From contig JAITYX010000165.1 in the NCBI GenBank assembly GCA_021018815.1, positions 123,501 through 187,500 of the forward strand: a DNA stretch of 64,000 nt, written 5' to 3'. This stretch comes from Talinum fruticosum (Eukaryota > Streptophyta > Magnoliopsida > Caryophyllales > Talinaceae). Position numbers and translations under genes: made by a program. The notes beneath the pieces were generated by a model that was not told the origin of the DNA, ran no database searches, and was given only the letters and a program-made list of their open reading frames with translations. Shown here piece after piece: positions 10,617 through 22,942 of the stretch. How positions within the stretch are numbered: position 1 is the stretch's first letter; each line of letters begins with the position of its first letter.

Positions 10617-13600
10617 CTCCCCAAACATACCAGAAGAATTATCCAAAGAACTGCAGCAAGCCAACTCGATTCTTTGTAGCTAACCCATGACTGTGAAGAA
10701 AGAAGGAGAAGATATAACAACTCTGATTTTAAGGAAGAGCTTCTATAAATATCCCCCATTCTCAAGGAAAGGTGTGACAACATCAAGAATGTATGCTCAA
10801 CTTAGTTTAGTAGGTTCAGCTCGTAGGTTATTGGTCAAGGGTTGGTAAATGAAAAACCAACCCAACAACCTAGCAACGCAATTTTATTTAAGGCCTTCCA
10901 ACTGGAGAATGAAGTTCATGTAACCCATGTATCAAGACCTTAGGGTTTAGAAGTTTGAAACAACATTAGCTAACTGAATGAGAAGGTGAAATTTTATGAA
11001 TAAAATTTATTTCCTTCCCCTTCTTCCTATTGATGAAGAAATTAATTCAACAATAAACTTAGGATCATGGTTAGAGGAGGCCAATATGGATTTTACTATG
11101 TGAAACACCTTAACAAATGAAAGTTCATTGGTCTTGAAATGTGAATAACGCACAGGTCCTTTTTTTGTGCTGGAATATTCTATTATTAATTCGACAATAA
11201 ACTTAGGATCATGGTCAGAGGGAGGCCAATATGGATTTTACTATGTGAAACACCTTAACAAATGAAAGTTCATTGGTCTTGAAATGTGAATAACGCACAG
11301 GTCCTTTTTCTTGTGCCGGAATATTCTATTATAGTGTATAGAACTCTTTGGATTTGAACTATCACTAGATCTTTGTTCGTATGATTTTGATGGCTAGATC
11401 ATGTTCTGATCCTTTAATTCCTCAAACCCCTCCCTCCCCCAATGGTTAATAGTTATAATCATCCTCCCGAGGTAAACTCATCAACAATGTAACAAAGAAA
11501 GCACACACACACCCATCACATAATAAATAAAAAAACAGATTATATACTGGAAATATTATCTACTTCAATCATTGAAAGAGATCCATCATCTTTCATATGA
11601 GCGTCGTGTCATTAAATGGTGTCGATCTTGCAAGAAGTGATGCACCTATTGCGAAAAATTTGTTTATGGGTCCACTCAGGTTTGGTGTGATAACTTTTGG
11701 AACCAACACGAATTGGGTATAATAATTTTTGGCCCTTTTTGGTACCAAAGTTAATTTTCCGGCCAATTTTTCGACTTATCATGTAAATTAACCATTTCGC
11801 CCCTCATTAAAAATAGTATCTTCCTCGTTTGAAATTTGATTTTAAGGCGCTTCAATGGGGGAGGGTTTGTGGGGGCTTTTGAAAGAAAAAGGTCTTCAAA
11901 TTTCGGAAGATATTGTTTTTAATGAGGGGGAAAATGGTTAATTTACATGACGAGTCGGAAGACTGTCTGGAAAGTTAACTTTGGTACAGAAATAGGGCCG
12001 AAAAATTATTGTACCCAATTCGTGATGGTTCCAAAAATTATTATACTAAACCTGAGTGGACCCATCAGCAAATTTTTCCATCTATTGGCATCAAGGGGAT
12101 GTATCTCATTCTTTTAATGCATTGCAAAGACTTTGAGGAACCAATATGAATAGGTGAGAAAGAGGATCAAACATATAGGGATGCGACACCGCCAATATGC
12201 ACACATATGTGAGGTGCTTGGAAGTGAATGTGAAGAGGATGTATGTGCACTCCTAACAAGCTCCAACAAGGGCCCCTCGAGGTAAGGAAACAAACATGAA
12301 GTAGCAGGCAAGTAGATTCTGATTTGTGCTCCAGTGGTTTCCTATATGAGCTTATGTAACCAGGTTTCTTGAGAGGGTGCTATGGGTTGTTTCATGTGCA
12401 TGGAAAAGATTTGAAGAGCTTCATCTCAAAGCTGCATTTCTGCATTACACAAACCTGATACTGTTTGGGGGGGCTATCATCATCCTGACTCTTATGGTTT
12501 TCCATGACTGATTTAAGATGTGACATTAGACGTAAAATGCAAGATGTTATTAAGGACTAGTCATTCTGATGCTCTCAGCAGCCTATGATTGGCGTCCCTA
12601 GATCACACACTAGATCGGAATATCATATTACGGCATAAAAGAATTCCAAAATCTTAGCATAATCAAAAGAGATACTTCTATGTTTCTTCATAACAATCTT
12701 AGCACCGTGCACTTCAGGTTTACTTAAGAGTTTGTCCTGTGGCCAATGGTTCCTAAATGTGAAGCTGAAATATCATGGTGATGAACAATGGATGCCATAT
12801 ATATAAATTACCAATAAATTAGAAAATCACATAAAGCTTACACCTCATACCGCTAAAACGACGACATTGACGTAGAAATCCACCAATGTTGATATCATAA
12901 ACCTGCAGAAGATCAGAAACTATTATCATCAACTTCAACAAAATTTTATTTCTACCAAGTAATCTCAAAACGCAAACACATCATTTCTTCTAATGGAGAA
13001 CCGTTGACGAAAATGAGAGGGGCTTGCAGTATAACAACAACAGCAATAACATAGTGGATCCCCTGAAGTAGTGTCTAAGGAAATCTAGACGTAGGCAACT
13101 GTACCCCTATTTACAGAGGGGCAATAGAATCACAAAAAGTGTCTGAAAAAGTTTTTCAAACACATTTGGTAATAAATTGCAAAGAAGCTACAAAGAAACA
13201 AAATACACATATCTAACATTAGAAATAGGAATATCTAGCATTAGACCTATAGAGATAATAATGCTAAGTAGTACAAGACATATGAACTAGGAGGAGAAGG
13301 AGAGAGCATCCGAAGCAAAACACCAACGCTACAAATTTGTGTACAAATGTAGTACTACTTAATCACTGTTTTTTTGGGGTGGATTCAAGATAATAATATG
13401 TAACATACACCAAGATAATGAACTTATGAAGGAAATTGAACCAGAAATCAGGAGTAAGCTCATAATATCCCATTTTCCCCATATTTTGCCATACTAACAA
13501 TAAAAAATCAAAAGTAAGCAACAGGCACAATGTGGAATGCTTGCGTATGATCTATGGAGACTCAATACAAACTTACCCTGCCACTGGAACATGGAGAGGT

Positions 13601-14285
13601 TGTTTCAAATATATCCATTTTTTGTTCATAAAAATATATTTTGAAGTGTTTAAAACACTTGAGAATTACAAAGAAGTGCAACAAAAAAGGATTAGTAATA
13701 TTACCAAGCATATACGTCAAATAACATACTAGTAGAAACAATCATCTTAGAGGGTAAATGTAGCCCATGACATGAAAACACATAAAGTAAGCAACAAAAC
13801 ACCAGTCAATGATTATTAGATCATTAATGAATTAAAGATGAAAAACTAGTACGAATTATTCCCCCTCCCGTCCCCCACCCAAATTGTTGATTTTTTATTC
13901 CCCTCCAAATTGAGGGGAAGGGAGGAGGGGAATAAGATAGTCATTCATCGTCGTTCAGGTTGATACCTCTTCACCCTTGTTTTTCCCTTTAGTTAGTAAC
14001 TAATCTAATTCCTATCTATCAATAATAGAATTGTTAATCACCATAAATTTATGTGGACATTAACATCTTTATTGTTCCCTACTTTTAATTATTTTATTTG
14101 GGTGCTTATATTATTTAATTTATTTATTTTATTTTACTTTGGGTAATAACTTAAAAATAGAAAAAATAATTATTAAAAAAATAAATATTTTTTTTGGATG
14201 GAACGTTACTAGGGAAAATGAATTCCTGATACCAAATTTAAATTCGTTGTTTTTTATTTAAAGTGATGATGCTGATAATAGTAGC

Positions 14286-14322
<37 letters not shown>

Positions 14323-14785
14323 GATTTCCTTCCTCTTCCCTTAATCCAGCAAGGAATATTAGTAACTTTCATTTCCCTCCATTTTAAATCCAAACAAGGG
14401 TAGTCTTCCTTCCCTTTCCCTCCCTTTGATTAACCTCCCCTCCCCTCCCCTGTTATATCCAAACAGTCCATTAGAGTGGTGCTAAATTCCTAACAAGAAC
14501 CATATAAATGATATCAAATAAATTGGTTAGCCAAATGAACCCTTCTCCCATGGATTGCTGTATTTGTACCTGTACATGATAACGAGGTCCTTCCGGAAAG
14601 GAGAATCATCAATGGAGGTAGCATGATAATGAGGGAGGAGGAGAAGGAAGAGCTTACGGAGTCAAGAGGTCCTTCCGGAAAGGAGAACCATCAATGGAGG
14701 TAGCGTAAATGAGAGTGGCAACCATCAAACATCCCAGCCCAATGAAGACCACTTTCAGCGCTCTCACCGTGGAATTATTGCCCAT
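10617..14785 (-). CDS. DUF1475-family membrane protein, first three coding exons
   Basis: Three minus-strand exons join in frame. Exon 1 is 14785-14658 (ATG at 14785; MGNNSTVRALKVVFIGLG, ending SIDGSPFRKDLLTP). Exon 2 is 12902-12851 (FMISTLVDFYVNVVVLA). Exon 3 is 10690-10617 (SWVSYKESSWLAAVLWII, then LLVCLGR). Donors are GTAAGC, GTATGA and GTATGT; acceptors end in CAG. The order of a hydrophobic N-terminal helix, DGSPFRK-LLTP, TLVDFYVNV and WVSYKESSW matches the plant DUF1475 family, multi-pass membrane proteins of unknown function. The first exon's hydrophobic stretch and exon 3 look like membrane helices. The usual next block (SITTCAYI) was not found in this window, so the gene probably continues past the left edge, with the copia element in that intron. 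Whether the gene still works is unknown. Confidence 0.78.
11041..11332. repeat. Tandem duplication, about 144 bp x 2
   Basis: Two nearly identical units run back to back. Each starts ATTAATTC-ACAATAAACTTAGGATCATGG (at 11041 and 11185) and ends at a TGGAATATTCTATTA-like block. It lies in intron 2 of the DUF1475 gene. The copies differ at only a few positions, so the duplication is fairly recent. Confidence 0.9.
11652..12078. mobile_element. MITE with long terminal inverted repeats, probably Mutator-like
   Basis: The left arm (GAAAAATTTGTTTATGGGTCCACTCAGG and onward) returns reverse-complemented at the right end over roughly 190 bp, including the GTACCAAAGTTAA and CATGTAAATTAACCATTT blocks. 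The element is about 427 bp with a short centre. It is flanked by the near-identical 9-mers CACCTATTG (11643-11651) and CATCTATTG (12079-12087). A 9-bp duplication and long inverted repeats are typical of Mutator-like elements. It has no coding capacity and lies in DUF1475 intron 2. Confidence 0.82.
14285..14322. repeat. (AAT)n microsatellite
   Basis: About a dozen uninterrupted AAT units in DUF1475 intron 1. C/T-rich tracts with TTCCCTCC and CCTCCCCTCCCCTCCCC runs, ending ATATCCAAACA (up to 14466), look like the end of a MITE, but a matching left end was not clear. Confidence 0.9.
14584..14704 (-). repeat. Duplicated end of DUF1475 exon 1
   Basis: A 39-bp block (GAGGTCCTTCCGGAAAGGAG... on the plus strand) occurs at 14666-14704, inside exon 1, and again at 14584-14622, just inside intron 1. 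On the minus strand both encode ATSID(G/D)SPFRKDL. The intronic copy lacks the splice donor that follows the exonic one. Confidence 0.85.
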
Positions 14786-16296
14786 TTTTTTCTGCCAAAC
14801 TAATCGGAGCAGAATTTTGTCCTACGCACTCTTGAGTTTCCCTCTTGTCTTGGGTGTCGGTCTGCCTCTCTCTCTCCTCCCCCCAAAACAAATACGCAAG
14901 ATACGCGGTGGACACTTTGACTTAATACAAGGACATCACCTTGCCACGCTGGTCTTTTCTCATCCAACAAAACTTTCCATTCACTTTTCATTTTCTTTAT
15001 TTATTCATAATACTAATAGGAATAGGAAATAATTTCGTTAATAGAGTTTTTTTTTTTGCATTATATAGGCGATAATGATGATATTGATATTTTCTTGGTT
15101 TTAGTTTAATATAAAAATAAAAATTTCATTTATATCTCATAAAAGGTGAGTTATTTTGTAAATAAACATTTAATTGAGATAAATTTCATGGATTATTTGC
15201 ATATTTTCAATATGAATTCTTATTCATATACAAGTATTTGAATTTTAAAAGATTTTCGGAGGCTAATTATCATACTTTATAATTCCATGAGATAGGAACA
15301 ATTAAACTTTTAAAATTGGTATTCAACGTATGAAACTTTAAGATATCTAATATTATTAAGCCACTGTCGAATCAAATCAATATTAAATTTTAAATTTTAT
15401 AACATAGATGCTTATTCTTCAAACGCTAGAAAAATAAGTGAAAATATACTATCCACATGTCACAATTAAATGATCTTCTGTGAAATAAGTAACTAAAAGT
15501 GTATAAATTTATAGTGACACCATTTATAAATTTTAAATTAGTACAAGAAAATTCTAATTTAATCCTTAAGTACATTTTCCGTTCAAATTAAATACTAAAT
15601 TTGACATACAATATGTTTTATTGTAAATTTATATACCTTTTGTTAATGTAAACGAATTTTTTTTTTTTTTTTGCGAGAACGAGGGACTCCTATATAAATG
15701 AATAATATCAAAGAAGGATTCTGCCCTTTATATACAAAAAAATGTCCAAAAAATAAAAAAATAAGTGATCGGCAACAAGCAGCATTCAATTGAACTTCCT
15801 AAAATAGAAAGGTCGAACCTTGTTAACATGAACATATTGTTCTCTTCATTTAGTTTCTGCATCCTTTTATTTTCAGTTAATTTGTAATTTCTCGAATCAC
15901 CGTATTCTCCTCCATTCTATTCACCTCCACCAGCAAACACAAGGTAATAGAAACAAATAACGATTAAAGCTAATTTGAATTACAAATGTTTGGTAACCAC
16001 TAGATACACACACATGACCATCATCTACGATATCTTGAATTCAAAGCCTCAACAAAACTTCGAGGACAGACAAGCCTAGGCAACAGAAATTTCCCCTTGA
16101 AAACTACATCCAACAAGACTACAACGTATTGCATAAAACTGTATTCAGCCTCTGAAATGATGACATCAGGAAACAGGACTAACAAAAATGATGGCGTCTG
16201 CGACAAGTTAAATTCCAAGAGCTAGTGTACAGAGAACAAAACAATGGTTGTCGATCACAACAAAAGAATGTTGAATTTCCGCAAGACTCATTCTAC
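14786..16296. other. Intergenic: DUF1475 promoter side and Rab7 3' side
   Basis: The first 150 bases upstream of the DUF1475 start (minus strand) include a CT-rich tract at 14862-14884 that probably lies in the 5' leader or promoter. The middle is AT-rich with homopolymer runs and no gene. The last few hundred bases presumably hold the Rab7 3' UTR; its end cannot be fixed from sequence alone. Confidence 0.5.
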
Positions 16297-19200
16297 TCAG
16301 CATGCACACCCGCGTCCTGGTTCTGGTTCCGTAACTGCTTCAGGGATGCCCTGGAAGTATCTGTGGCCGGAATTAGAAAGTCAGTGAACCAGCTAATTAG
16401 ATTACAACATATGAAATCAGAAGTGACTCGTTCAAACTTAGCTACATTATGAAGTGCGAAAGAAGAAGCATGTCAAAGCATACAAAAGGCCGAAAATCAT
16501 GTCCACTTTACACTCTGCCAACTTATACTTGTAGCAAATTAGAGCAAAATGTCTCTTACACTGTGCCATCTGCTTCTGTTTCATGGACCAGTAGGCGACC
16601 AACAGTTTTTAGATCTAGGTAAAAGTAAGGAACCTAGTCTCTTTGTAATTTAACCATTCTAAATACACTAACAAAATGGATACCGAATTCACATTAACAT
16701 GATGTGGCGCAATCCATGATTTACATTAACAATGTCATAGCAAATAATTCATGCATTCTTCAATTAAGCCTTGTTCTATTTCAGGCCTGTTCGAACTTAC
16801 ATACAAAACGCACATAAACAAAAATATAAATAGAAACGAATATAAACGAACATAAAAGAGCATAAACGAACATAAACGATCAAAAATAAATTGTTAAATA
16901 AGAAAGGAACATAAACAAACATAAACGAACATAAAACATAAATAAATTCTGTTTTTCATGTAAAGTCGAACAAACCCTTCTTCATAAGCAAATGAGGGGC
17001 CTTCTTTAGTGACCACAAAATATTTGCAGCCATGCATAGCTATGTGACAAGCTTTTATTCATGCTTTACTATGGTTAACATGCATACACCCAAGTACATC
17101 TGCATGTTTATATTGAATGCCCACACGAAAACTGAAAATCCCCTTTTTGTGGGGGGGTGCAAAGATAAAAACATGCTTTCAATTAGAGATGCATCGCCCC
17201 TCTTCAGCCACTAGCATACCGCAACTACATTTATTAGATTTGATATGCCTTAATGACTAGAGACCAACCAGCGTAGTGCACAACATAAATAAGATCATTG
17301 CAAAAACATAACACATTAAAGAAGGTTACTAATGATCTCATTAGTGACAATCAAACTGGTTTTCACGGGGATAAAGAGTTCTAGATGGCATTTTGAATTG
17401 CAAATGTATCTGTTGATTTCATTATTATTAAAGAATTCAAAAAAAAAAAAAAAGAAAATCAAAAGGCTACTAACTGTGTTATTGGGACTGACTAGATTAT
17501 ATGGAATTAAAGATGCATTCGAATTTAGGGTGGGAGGAGTAGTTTAATCAAATCAGTCATTTCAAGTCACCCTCTTTACTATTCTTCACTATTCTTCCTA
17601 AAAAGTGTTATGCCTGAACTTGAGAAAATTAGAAATACTTTCTATGGGTGGACAGAGGACAAACAGAAAATAAGCTGCATTGCTGGTGCAGGTGGACCTG
17701 AAAGTAGCCAGATTATTAGGGCTGAATAATGCAGATTTAAGGGACAGGAATCTACCCTTATCATGAAGGTGCTTCCTTTCTTTGGGGGAGGGGGTTGTGG
17801 AAGGATGACGCAGCCGCCCTATGGTACGAGGTTATTCAGTTTAAGAACTATAAAGATTGTCACAAAAGGAGGGGATGGTGAAAGCAGTCAAAGAGGCAAC
17901 TACTCTGCAATTTGGATGGATTCTAAGAATTCAGATAGCATAGTTGTGATTCAAGAAGTGGTCATAGAAAAACTTAGTTTTGGTCAGTCCGATACCGAAG
18001 TTTCCTTCTAGGATCCATGACAGTGGTTACAATAATGGTGGTCAATGACTCAGAATATGCAGTTCCGAAAAACCTTGAGAAGTTGGGAATAAGAGAGTCT
18101 CGCTCTTCTCATGAAAGAAATCCAGCACACCAAAATTTCATAAAACAACAGCACGAAGATAGATACAAATCCCTGCCTTTCATGGTTCTTTGAAAAATTT
18201 ATATACACAGGTACACGAAGAATTACGAAGGAAACTGAGAACTAGCAAATTTATTTGGGGGTCAAGTGGTCCAGTTAAAGTTCCCTTTTTTGAGCCAAAG
18301 TTCAATTTTGATATGGAAGATTTGTTTAGGAAAAGTCTAACCTAAAGATAACTTGGTCAATGAGGAGTTCTTTGTCACAACTCGCATGTTCACGTTAAAT
18401 ACCTGATTTACAATGCAGAATAAGAAACTGTGAACATGTATGTTTGAATCACAATGAGACAAGAAAACTGCTGAGAGTAGAGTCATCCCAGTGAAATTGC
18501 TGGATGATTGAGGAATATACAGGAATACTTTCCAAGAACCACAGTGGGATACAGAAGAGTATTGACAAAATCAAGAATCCTACAAGATGGTTTAAAATCA
18601 CCATCACCAAGCACTGATTAGCAAAAGACAGTTTAAAAGTCACTAAAAAATGCCAAAAGTCAATATTGTGAAAATGGAAGAATCCATGATTCATACAGAG
18701 TATTGTGCGCACCATCCACAACTCTGTAATACTTTTAGTTTAAAGAAACTATCTTAAAAATCAAAGACATCAACCGGCAGCAATGGAAATGAGAAATTTC
18801 TTTAAAATACATCCACTCTCACCAGTGCAATGAAAAAGCCTGCTAATCTGGCCTTAAAGGATTTTTGTTTTCTTTCCATGAGTAGCTAACAATAATATTC
18901 ATAATCATAACTATGGCCATATCAAACCAAAATTCGGATCCCACTTATCACTCACAATGTATATACATAACCCAAATTTGAATATACGACAAAAGACAGA
19001 TAGATAAAATTGAGCAAAATCCAATTTTAAAAGAAAGAGATTTCCATGATAAAGCAGTTAGTTTGTCAAGTTGCAAGCCAAATTTTTAGCAACCAAGTCA
19101 CCACATTGCAAGACTAGTAGCTGATTCTTCACAAATTTCAGCATGACCATTAGAAAAACAGAAACAAAGACACATTAGTGCATTCTAACAGAAATTACTA

Positions 19201-19976
19201 CTGAAAAAGATTTCATGTTCTCATTTGCACTCACACCCTCAAATGAAATTAGAGATAGAGACAACTTAAACAGATTAACGAACAAATGCAGTTATCATGA
19301 GCAACAATAAGTTATAAGGTAACTTACATGTCTTGCTCACGCTCATTGGCTAAAGCAGCCTTTGCAATACAAAGAAACGCGTCATCAACACGGATATTCT
19401 CCTTCGCTGAAGTCTCAAAATAAGGTATGTTCCCCTTTGAAGCACACCAATCCCTTGCTTTCTTCTCGGAGACCTATGACACATTGGTCGGATAAGCAAG
19501 GAAGCAACAAGTGCAATATACATAAATTAATATATGATAATGCTTACCACTCTACTGTTTCCACCATCTATGTCTATCTTATTTCCCAGCAGAATAAAAG
19601 GGAATGCCTTTGCGTCCGGTGGGTTTGCCTACAGAAGACATATATTTAGGTCAGAAAGTACACTTTTAGCCACACATTAAAAAAATGCCAAACAAAAAAA
19701 TAATTTGCTCTGCCTTCACTGGAATATCGAACAAATAGATACCGGGAACTCCAGTGGAAAGATTCACTTACAAAATTAAGCAAGTGCACATTAACAAATG
19801 AAGATGCAGACAATTAAATTAAATTAGGCAGTGACCTATGCATCTCAGACATCAAAGCTAGCATTGATCTCTTCTAACATGCATCAGACATGCCAAAGGT
19901 GGCCTCAGAGAAGAGGAAACAGACCCTCTCTGTCTTCCACATATTCAAATCTCTCATTAATAGGATACTATTTTCT

Positions 19977-20017
<41 letters not shown>

Positions 20018-22942
20018 ATAAGGATACTGGTGTCTTATTCTAAAATCTTAGCATGTGGTATAGTCTTAGTTTAAAAAGCTCAGGGCACACAAAAGCAAAA
20101 AGGGTCCTGGGGCCCAGGGGGCAAGCTTCGAGGCGAAGGCGCAGACTTCTTGGAACAAGGCGCACTAACTAAAAAATGCTTGAGAATCATTACCAAGCAA
20201 TATTTTTGGTCGAATATGCTAGATGACGCTATCAAATAAGTGATTAGATACCATTGTAAGTTGTAACTACGAAAAGCATCACAAAGAGTCTTAGATTGTG
20301 ATAACAGAATGAATTCGCTACGATTTTCACCAAAAAGCGAGCATAAAAAGGAAAAAGTAGCACATATTGAAAAAAGGGGCAACTCACCTAGAGTCTAACA
20401 AAGATAAAGACAAGAGAAAGAGAAAGGGGGAGACAAAAAAGAAAGAGAGAAAAATAGCAAAAGAACAGAAAAAAGCCAAGGTGAGGCATGCGAGGCTCAT
20501 GAGGCTGGCCGAGGCACAGACTGAGGCACACGCCTTAGAGGAATTTTGGAGGGGCTGGGCCTGCTTCGGGCTTTTGTGTGCCTAGGCGCACCTGCTTTTT
20601 AAACTAAGGGTACTGTTCACTTATTTGATCCAATGACTTCTAAATGATCTAGGATATCCAATTCTAAATGCAATTCCTGCAAGATTTAAAATGCTCAGGA
20701 TCACATGCTACTTCCATTAATCTACAGACCAAATTCAGCAACCATTATCAATTCCTTCTGCAGCTTTCTAGCATGTAACACAATAATGTCAACTCCACCA
20801 ACTCATCACCTCTTCTAACAGAATCAACAGCCAGTAAAAGTCACCCTGTAGCTTGACATGCAAAGTGCACCTTGAAAGCAAGGATAAGAAAAACATCATC
20901 AATAAAGGGGTTTTACGGATAGTTGCATTAATTATGAGGCATCAACACATACATTCGCAGGACTGCAGCCTTTAGCCTCATAAGAAGAACATATGAACCT
21001 GCTTTCAGCAAAAGCAAGGTGGAGACAGGAAATTGGGACGAATATTGGTTAATACGTGATTGATCAAACACTAGTTGTTAATGGCTCTCCTGCTCAAAAA
21101 CAAAATGATTGCCATAGCTGCCAATTCTAGAAAAGGTTCAAGGAAGCTGCAAAGGTCACTGTCGAATTTTCTCCTTGTCTTCCACTCTTTCCAAACTATC
21201 ATGTAAAAAAGGAAGACTATGGACACAAAAAGAAGAGATGAGAGAAGTAGATTATTAGAACATAGAACTATTAGACTATGGAGCTGTGATGGAATAATGG
21301 AAAAGTGATTTTCCTTGTTGGAGTACAGAAAGGATGAGGGCTGGCTACGCATCAGTATCAAATGTTTTTATCTAACTCCTACCCCAAAGTGGCCTAACAC
21401 ATGATATGCAACATATGGCAACAATTCCTGATGCAAAACCTCAATATGCTTTATCTAGTATACTGCTCCAATAAGGATTAAGGAAACCTTTTAGTTAGAG
21501 ACAAATGAGCATACTTCAAATATTAAATGCTAAAACCTATCTCTGCTCGAGGTCCATTTTTATGCAAATGATCTAAGGAAAGGTGAATATAATTAGATAT
21601 GGAAGCTCTTGACCAATTAGATAGGTTTAATCAAACCTTCCCAGAAAAAATTACGCTTGGGAAATATCTCAGTTATCATACACCCAGGAAAAGAGTAAAG
21701 CAAAGTCTCTACCTACTAAAAGACCCCTAAAATCACTTGGGCATGAAGCAGAGTGCTACTTATTTAAAAATTTCACCAGTTCACCCTAGTTTAGGTTTCA
21801 AATAACTGGTCTTAGTATATTTAGATTGCAGAGGAATACGGATTTCAACTAACAACTGTCTGACCAGAACAAAGAGCCTTATGAGCTGGCATCATGCTCA
21901 AAGATCCTCCCACTCCTTATGGCACCACAAGTTCAATGACAAAAACACGAGAGTTTTGATAATGAAAGATCAACATATCACTGTTTTCACAGTACTGTGA
22001 TAATAAATCCCATCTTCACGTTTTGTCATAGAAAGGATATCACTTACAAGCTGTGCTAAGCTGCTAAGGAGCTAACAATAACAAATGTAGATATCTAAAA
22101 CCAAAAACCTTAAACCCACCTGTTTGAGGAACTCATCATGCCAATTGTCAAGACTATCAAACGACTTCATTACATTAACATCATACACGAGAACACAGCA
22201 ATCTGCTCCTCTATAAAACGCAACACCGAGACTCTGGAACCTCTCCTGACCTGCTGTGTCCCAAATCTGATAATAAACCATTCAAATCTCAAATACTACT
22301 AAAGATAAGAATCCATAGGGGAAGTGCCCAGATAAAAACCATCATATACGGAGAAAACCAACTTGAAGGGTCACAAGCTTGTCATCAATTTGGAGCTCCT
22401 TGGTCACAAAATCCGCCCCAATTGTAGCCTTGTATTGTTGACTAAACTTCTTGTGCACATATCTAATTAAACAGTTAACTGAAAACCAACACCTACTTTT
22501 TGCATTAAAAAAATAAGCTCAAATTACCAAGGGGCACTAAACCACAGGATTTGCTAACTATACTACAAACGGCATAATCACAAGAAACCCCAATTTGCAC
22601 GAAATCCATCCCAACTACTTAACCGATATCCCAATTAAACAATTGTTAAGCAAGAAAAAAAGAACACAACAATAACATATATTAAATATTAAATCAACAC
22701 AAAGGAGGATACTGGTTCATCAAAGAAGTCTTCCCCACCCTGAAATCATTCAAACAAAAACAAAAAGAAATATAAAACATAAACCAGAAATCACAACAAA
22801 ATAAATAAATAAATAACAAGAAACTCGAGCTCCAAATCAAATAACAGACATTGAAAACCCAAAAAGGTAAAATAAAAACCACCCCTTACCCGCTATCGCC
22901 GAGGACGATAACTTTGAGCAAAGTACGTCTACGAGTGGACAT
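16297..22942 (-). CDS. RABG3: Rab7-type small GTPase (RABG3 group), complete
   Basis: Seven exons join to 618 bp, 205 residues plus stop: 22942-22890, 22739-22713, 22462-22363, 22266-22120, 19628-19548, 19473-19328 and 16360-16297. All introns are GT-AG. Motifs in order: P-loop GDSGVGKT (15-22, split by intron 1), IGADF effector loop (41-45), WDTAGQ (62-67), NKID (125-128), ETSAK (156-160) and the C-terminal CAC double-geranylgeranylation signal. The [14 protein letters not shown] and [11 protein letters not shown] blocks mark it as Rab7 rather than another Rab. In plants this GTPase acts on late endosomes and the tonoplast, recruiting HOPS for vacuole fusion. The start is the standard [10 protein letters not shown]. 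Introns 4 (2.5 kb) and 6 (3.0 kb) hold repeats. No defect was seen; the exact paralogue number within RABG3 cannot be assigned. Confidence 0.96.
16786..16960. repeat. AACGAACATAAAC-type interspersed repeat (copy 1)
   Basis: Short degenerate units related to AACGAACATAAAC follow a GTTCGAACTTACATACAAAACGC leader and continue past TTGTTAAATAAGAAA. The same arrangement, inverted, lies at 42296-42490, so this is an interspersed repeat family rather than simple sequence. It lies in Rab7 intron 6. Confidence 0.8.
19979..20015. repeat. (TA)n microsatellite
   Basis: An uninterrupted TA run of about 16 units within Rab7 intron 4. Confidence 0.92.
20065..20608. mobile_element. Non-autonomous element with GC-rich inverted ends in Rab7 intron 4
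   Basis: The ends are CTTAGTTTAAAAAGC (20065-20079) and GCTTTTTAAACTAAG (20594-20608), exact inverted copies, followed inward by inverted GCACACAAAAGC / GCTTTTGTGTGC blocks. The interior has GGCGAAGGCGCAG and GAGGCATGCGAGGCTCATGAGG repeats, far richer in G+C than the surroundings. No coding capacity and no clear target duplication, so the superfamily is open. Confidence 0.68.

Noticed and set aside
13850..14475. Possible MITE with CCTCCC-rich ends
   Set aside because: The right end resembles known elements, but no matching left end or target duplication was convincing.
17763..18011. Plus-strand frame of 82 codons in Rab7 intron 6
   Set aside because: No family likeness and antisense within an intron between confirmed exons.
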